This document shows, one piece after another, positions 59,801-64,000 of a DNA stretch of 64,000 nt; position 1 is the stretch's first letter; every line of letters starts with the position of its first letter. A model generated the notes under the pieces. The model had not been told where the DNA came from and did no database searches. It saw only the letters and a program-made list of their open reading frames with translations. Position numbers and translations under genes: made by a program. Source of the stretch: Gluconobacter albidus (GTDB lineage Bacteria; Pseudomonadota; Alphaproteobacteria; Acetobacterales; Acetobacteraceae); the NCBI RefSeq assembly GCF_002723915.1, contig NZ_BEWL01000004.1:124001-188000 (forward strand), read 5' to 3'.

Positions 59801-62085
59801 CAGAAATTCGAGCGCAGGGTAAACATGAAATTCCGGGGCTCACCGTAATAGTTGTAATAATAGAAATTGCCGAGGCGCTGATAATACCGCGTATTGGAGA
59901 TGTTGTTGAGATTCATTGTCAGGGCCAGATAGCGGTTCCACTGATATCCGACCTGCGCCGAGGCCGTGATGGAGCCGGACTGCGTCACGAGGCGGTTGGT
60001 ACCGAACGTCCCGCTCTGTGCATTGATGCCGCCCCCGATGCTCCAGATGTTTTTCTGCGCCCCCTGGTAGGGTTCGAACCGGTAATGCGTCCAGAGTTTC
60101 CACAGATGGCGCGGCGAGTTCCCGGCATAGGTGAGCCCTGCATTCGAGGGCGTACCATCATCAACGATGCGGTTGTCATTATAGGTGTAACTGGCGTTGA
60201 TGTCCCATCCCGGCAGAGGCCGGCCAATCACTTCGGCTTCCGCCCCCTGACTGCGCGTTTTGCCCGCCGCAACGTAACAGGTGGCGGTATGGCTCGGCCC
60301 ACAGGTCGGGTCCAGATCGCTGTTGGCGATGGCGTCGTTCCGCTGCACGATCCTGTATCCCGCCAGAGTGAAAGTCAGCATCTGGTTAAACAGGGCGCCT
60401 TTCATGCCACCTTCAAGCTGCCCGCCCCGTACCGGCTGAAGCTGGCGCCCATCCACACCATAGGCAGACTGGGGGCTGAACGTGTCCGTATAGCTGGCAT
60501 AGAGGGTTATGTGAGGCAGGACGTGGTAGACCAGCGCGGCATAGGGCGTAAGGATACCCTGCTGGTCAATGGACGTGCTGGTCACGGCACCCGGCACCAG
60601 ATCGCGCGATTTCTGTACATATCCGCTGATACGACCGCCCAGCGTCAGGAAAATGCTCGGCATGAGCTGAAAGCGCCCCTGTCCGTACACTCCCCACTGT
60701 TCGGTGGGCTGCCAGCTGCGGCTTTTGACGGAGGGAAGAATGGCGCCTGAAATTGCGCCATAGTCGCTGATCGGCAGACCGGCCAGAGCGGCGTTCGTGC
60801 GGGAATTGACGCTTGCCCCGCCGCCTTCATAGACATAGCGGTTATAATTCGCGCCGATCATGAGCGTATGCGTCCGGTTCAGCAGATGCAGCGGTCCGGT
60901 CAGATACCCGTCCACACCGTCATTGGTCTCGCTATAAATGGAGCGGGCCGCCACATAATTCGCTGTCTGGGACTTGGCATTATAGGCGTTGATATAGCTG
61001 TATTGCAGATCGGTATCGGCCGTTCTGTGCCGCCCTGTGACACGCCCGACCCAGCCCGCGCCAAACCGCCGTTCGAGCTGCGCCATGACCTCGGTCGTAG
61101 GCACCTGCCCCTTGTTCCAGTCCGACCCAATGAACGTATTACGCGGCAGATTGAGGTCCGCGCCCGTCCCGCTCATCCGCGGCAGCCCCATATAGCGGGT
61201 CGTGTCGTTGGACTGCGACGTGACGGAAACGGTCAGTGTGGTGCGGCGGTCAATATGGATGTCCGTCACGCCATAAATCGTCCAGCGACGGTCATAGGCG
61301 TTTTTATAGAAGAAATCGCGGTCGGTCCCGGCCATGACAAGGCGGGCGGACACGATTTTCGAGTTTCCGATCGGACCACCCACATCGACCGTGGCGTGAT
61401 AGTTGTCCCATGATCCGGCACTGAAAGACGCATTTCCCTGAAATGTTTCGGTCGGGCGCTTATGAACGAAATTGACACTGCCACCCGGCGCGCTCGAGCC
61501 CTGCAACACGCCATCCGGGCCGCGCAGAACCTCGATCCGGTCATAAATCGCAAGATCGAACTGCTGGGAAAACTGGAACCCCCCGTTCGCGGGCGATCCG
61601 TCATACTGCGCGGCCAGCGAAAAACCACGGGAAGAAAATCCCGCCGTACCATCGCCATACAGATTGACGTTGACGCCCGCGACCTGTTTGAGCGCGTTAT
61701 CGACCGTGAAAAGATTCTGGTCCTTCATCTGCTGCGTGCTCAGGACGGAAATCGACTGCGGCACGTCCTCTGGCCGTAGCAGCATGCGCGTCGTGGACAC
61801 CGCACGCACGGTATAGGTGCCGGTACCGTCCGTGGCGGCGGTTGCACGATGTCCATGAACCAGAAGCTGTTCAACACTACCGGGGACATCCGAATCAGAC
61901 GCAACGGCAGAACGCCCCTGAAGGGAGGGCTTTTTCTTCGCAGGCGTCCCGTTCTGCTCCTGTCCCGTCGCAGAGAGATCCGCAGGCGCGGTCTGCGCCA
62001 CAGCCTCCTCCCATCCGCCGGACAGAAGTGCGATCACATACAGGGTTTTTCTGAACCCCGTTCCCTGGCGGGAACGCGACGTCAT
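59800..62085 (-). CDS. TonB-dependent siderophore receptor (with PepSY operon)
   Basis: The 761-residue receptor has a signal peptide (KTLYVIALLSGGWEEAVAQ), a plug with LRPEDVPQSISVLSTQQMKD and IEVLRGPDGVLQGSSAPGGS, and a barrel ending in FMFTLRSNF. The start ATG 62085 follows AGGGA; upstream frame to 62160 is not needed. It heads the operon receptor-DUF3649-PepSY-DUF3325, in which every junction is a one-base overlap. A Fur-box-like site lies about 80-100 bases upstream, so iron repression is likely. Confidence 0.93.
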   Translation of the reverse strand: MTSRSRQGTGFRKTLYVIALLSGGWEEAVAQTAPADLSATGQEQNGTPAKKKPSLQGRSAVASDSDVPGSVEQLLVHGHRATAATDGTGTYTVRAVSTTRMLLRPEDVPQSISVLSTQQMKDQNLFTVDNALKQVAGVNVNLYGDGTAGFSSRGFSLAAQYDGSPANGGFQFSQQFDLAIYDRIEVLRGPDGVLQGSSAPGGSVNFVHKRPTETFQGNASFSAGSWDNYHATVDVGGPIGNSKIVSARLVMAGTDRDFFYKNAYDRRWTIYGVTDIHIDRRTTLTVSVTSQSNDTTRYMGLPRMSGTGADLNLPRNTFIGSDWNKGQVPTTEVMAQLERRFGAGWVGRVTGRHRTADTDLQYSYINAYNAKSQTANYVAARSIYSETNDGVDGYLTGPLHLLNRTHTLMIGANYNRYVYEGGGASVNSRTNAALAGLPISDYGAISGAILPSVKSRSWQPTEQWGVYGQGRFQLMPSIFLTLGGRISGYVQKSRDLVPGAVTSTSIDQQGILTPYAALVYHVLPHITLYASYTDTFSPQSAYGVDGRQLQPVRGGQLEGGMKGALFNQMLTFTLAGYRIVQRNDAIANSDLDPTCGPSHTATCYVAAGKTRSQGAEAEVIGRPLPGWDINASYTYNDNRIVDDGTPSNAGLTYAGNSPRHLWKLWTHYRFEPYQGAQKNIWSIGGGINAQSGTFGTNRLVTQSGSITASAQVGYQWNRYLALTMNLNNISNTRYYQRLGNFYYYNYYGEPRNFMFTLRSNF

Positions 62086-62165
62086 ATTATTCCCTGCCTG
62101 CATCATCCGCACTTTCAAGTGATCGTTTACCGGTGCCTTCCCACAGAAGGACTGACGCAAGCCTA

Positions 62166-62185
62166 TATGAGAATAGTTCTTATTA
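62166..62185. promoter_or_regulatory. Candidate Fur box upstream of receptor-PepSY operon
   Basis: TATGAGAATAGTTCTTATTA is near-palindromic (TGAGAAT and TTCTTA halves) and fits the Fur pattern. The rest of the 426-base divergent gap (62086-62511) has scattered CCGGA repeats around 62270-62350 but no gene I can support. Confidence 0.6.
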
Positions 62186-62511
62186 ACATAGAGGTATTCT
62201 GCTCATTCCGGCAAAAAAAGCCATTATGAAAACATACGAAACACTCTCAGCCCCCGATACGGGAGGCGGGTACGGAAATCCCCTTCCGGACATCTGCCAA
62301 AACGGATCACCGAATCCGGAATATCATACCGGAAAAACGAAACCGGACATCTTCATAAATCCCTGCAAAACCGGGCCCTGCGGACCATTCTGCCACCCTG
62401 CGAACAATCATGATCGCACCCTGAATTTTTAGGTTTCCGTGATGCGCCCGAAGTGCCAAAAGCCCTCGCGTTCGGGACGCTCAGGTCACCGTTCCAGTCA
62501 GGAAGTGCATC

Positions 62512-63693
62512 GTGTTCAAAACGCTCTCCGGTCCGACCATTGCGGGTCTCTGCGCCCTGTTCGCGTCGACCTTCATTGCCGTGACGACCGAGGTTGCTCC
62601 GGTGGGTCTGCTGATCGACATGGCCAAGTCCTTCAACATCACCGAAGGCCATGCCGGACTGGCCGTGAGCGCCTATGCCCTGCTTGTCGCTTTCGGGGCC
62701 GTCCCCATCACCATCGCCACGAGCCGCATGAACCGCAAGATGCTCATGATGCTCTGTCTTGGCGGATATGTCGTCTCCAACCTGATTTCCGCCATGGCAC
62801 CAAGCTTCGGCGTCCTTTGCATCGGCCGGGCACTGGGCGGCCTGTCCCATGCGCTGCTGATGTCCATTGCCGCCGCCTACACCGCCCATCTCGTACCCGA
62901 ACGCATGACAGGCCGCGCCATTTCGTTTGTTTTTGGAGGGACGTCGCTGGGTTCGGTTCTGGGCGTTCCCGGAGCCGCCGCGATCAGCCAGCTCACAAGC
63001 TGGCGCGTGGCGCTCTACGTCATCGCAGCGCTGGCCGCGATGCTGACGATCTTCATCGCGCTCTACCTACCACCCGTTCGCGGAGCCGATACCAAGGCCC
63101 TCAAGGTCCCGACCATCCGGTCGCCACATGCCGCGCGGATTTTCGGCATCGTGATCGGCGTGAACGCCATTTTCTTCTTCGCGCATAACCTGCTCTATAC
63201 TTACGTCTCCCCGCTGCTTCTGGCGCATGGCCTGCCTGAACACCTGTTGAGCATTGCGCTCCTCATCACGGGCGTTGTCAGCATTTTCGGTCTGTGGGCG
63301 GCGGGACAGGTCGTGGATCGCTGGCCTGCGGGCGGACTGTTCGGCGGCGGCATCGCCATGCTGACCGGCATGACCCTGGTCTATGGCCACCTGCTGTCCG
63401 CCTGGCCAAGCGTTGGGGCAGTCGGGCTGTGGTGCATGGGCTATGCCGCCATCATTCCCTTCGTCATGTCCGGCGCCATCCGTGCCCGGGCGACCAGTGC
63501 GGATGTGGCGGGCGCTGCCGTCAACAGCAGCAGCAATATGGGCATCCTGCTGGGCTCGGCGATTGGCGGCCATCTTCTCAATACACTGGGATTTGCGGTG
63601 CTCTGTCCCGCCTCCGTCGTAATCGCACTGGGGGGTATCCTGCTCGCGGCTTTCAATCCGGCCGCCTTCCCCCGACGGCTTCAGCACGGCTGA
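62512..63693 (+). CDS. MFS transporter, DHA1/AraJ-like exporter
   Basis: This 393-residue inner-membrane protein has 12 helices of the sugar/drug efflux type. Characteristic parts are TTEVAPVGLLIDMAKSFNIT, the helix 2-3 loop TSRMNRKMLMM, IGRALGGLSHALLMSIAAAY and GTSLGSVLGVPGAAAISQLT (motif C). It probably exports a sugar, drug or metabolite by H+ antiport; the substrate is unknown. It is a single gene divergent from the iron operon. Confidence 0.9.
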   Translation: MFKTLSGPTIAGLCALFASTFIAVTTEVAPVGLLIDMAKSFNITEGHAGLAVSAYALLVAFGAVPITIATSRMNRKMLMMLCLGGYVVSNLISAMAPSFGVLCIGRALGGLSHALLMSIAAAYTAHLVPERMTGRAISFVFGGTSLGSVLGVPGAAAISQLTSWRVALYVIAALAAMLTIFIALYLPPVRGADTKALKVPTIRSPHAARIFGIVIGVNAIFFFAHNLLYTYVSPLLLAHGLPEHLLSIALLITGVVSIFGLWAAGQVVDRWPAGGLFGGGIAMLTGMTLVYGHLLSAWPSVGAVGLWCMGYAAIIPFVMSGAIRARATSADVAGAAVNSSSNMGILLGSAIGGHLLNTLGFAVLCPASVVIALGGILLAAFNPAAFPRRLQHG

Positions 63694-63754
63694 TGCAACG
63701 TGGCTTCGATTGAGTTGGAGAATTGTTTTTCAGGATATAGTCTGAACCGAATTG

Positions 63755-64000
63755 ATGTCAGCACCAACAGTACACAGGGTATTCGTCGTGAAAAAAGAAA
63801 CATCCGCAGTAGTACTCTTTGTAAAAGACGAAGCCCATGACATCATCGCATGGTTGTCCTGGCACATCTCTTTGGGGTTCGACAGGATTTTCGTCTATGA
63901 TGATCAGTCCTCAGACGGCACTTTTGACATAGCAAAATCCTGCGCCGAAATTTATGGCGTCGAAGTCTTCAGGACATCTGCGATCCCCGGTTCTTACCAC
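63755..64000 (+). CDS. Glycosyltransferase, GT-A fold (partial, N-terminal 82 residues)
   Basis: The frame starts at ATG 63755 and runs off the right edge. It reads VVLFVKDEAHDIIAWLSWHI, then LGFDRIFVYDDQSSDGTFDI, the pattern of Glyco_tranf_2_4/GT92-like enzymes, in which VKDE begins the nucleotide-sugar fold and DDQSSDGT follows a beta strand. A substrate cannot be inferred. The region is less G+C-rich than the genes before it, as is common for surface-glycan genes. Confidence 0.75.
   Translation, partial: MSAPTVHRVFVVKKETSAVVLFVKDEAHDIIAWLSWHISLGFDRIFVYDDQSSDGTFDIAKSCAEIYGVEVFRTSAIPGSYH

Noticed and set aside
62226-62432. A 68-codon frame upstream of the MFS exporter
   Set aside because: Gly/Pro/Asn-rich composition without a fold pattern; the region more likely holds promoter DNA between divergent genes.

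Overview
The window reads as chromosome of an acetic acid bacterium (Acetobacteraceae), most likely Gluconobacter or a close relative. This rests on moderately high G+C, alphaproteobacterial versions of housekeeping genes (addB, tsaE, typA, queF, dadA), many TonB-dependent receptors, a sugar porter and an aldo/keto reductase of the diketogluconate reductase type. The genus call is inference, since no rRNA is present. I see no tRNA, rRNA, CRISPR array, insertion sequence or prophage.

Left part (1-20.6 kb): the N-terminal portion of addB (running off the left edge) is coupled to tsaE and a family 4 glycosyltransferase. A TrxR-like ferredoxin-NADP reductase, dadA, a small His/Lys-rich exported protein, typA, queF and an AAC(3)-type acetyltransferase follow. 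Then come a Fur-box-preceded TonB receptor, a flavin reductase, an outer-membrane barrel protein, an aldo/keto reductase, a 1217-residue hybrid sensor kinase and a sugar/H+ symporter.

Middle part (20.6-33.5 kb): a Pmp3-type peptide, a GH144-like glucanase, the xanthine dehydrogenase set xdhA-xdhB-xdhC, a four-gene peptide-type ABC importer that lacks a substrate-binding protein, a small unknown protein, a cysteine synthase and an RBBP9-type hydrolase.

Metal region (33.5-47.2 kb): this is the most distinctive part. On the minus strand lie copZ, a TonB receptor with an unusual Cys/His-rich N-terminal segment, a YddA/SbmA-like ABC transporter and a CopA copper P-type ATPase, in that order. Divergently lie a Cys/His/Met-rich exported protein, a CopA multicopper oxidase, CopB, a Met-rich exported protein and, convergent, csoR. 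Candidate CsoR-type operators (ATAC...GGGGTA) lie in the copZ upstream region and just before the copper ATPase. The placement suggests that the TonB receptor and ABC transporter belong to copper physiology. Directly after csoR is a Fur-box-preceded feoA-feoB operon with a small Cys-rich membrane protein.

Right part (47.2-64 kb): a Tat-exported PhoD phosphatase is divergent from a FecI-FecR-TonB receptor surface-signalling set, with a PHO-box-like sequence between them. Next are a thiopurine methyltransferase, a Dda/RecD-like helicase, a BASS symporter and a GGDEF diguanylate cyclase. A four-gene iron operon follows (TonB receptor, DUF3649, PepSY membrane protein, DUF3325) with a Fur box. The window ends with an MFS exporter and the start of a glycosyltransferase cut by the right edge.

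Recurring theme: four TonB receptors, each with a different kind of partner set and apparently different regulation (two Fur, one CsoR-linked, one FecIR-linked and possibly Pho).
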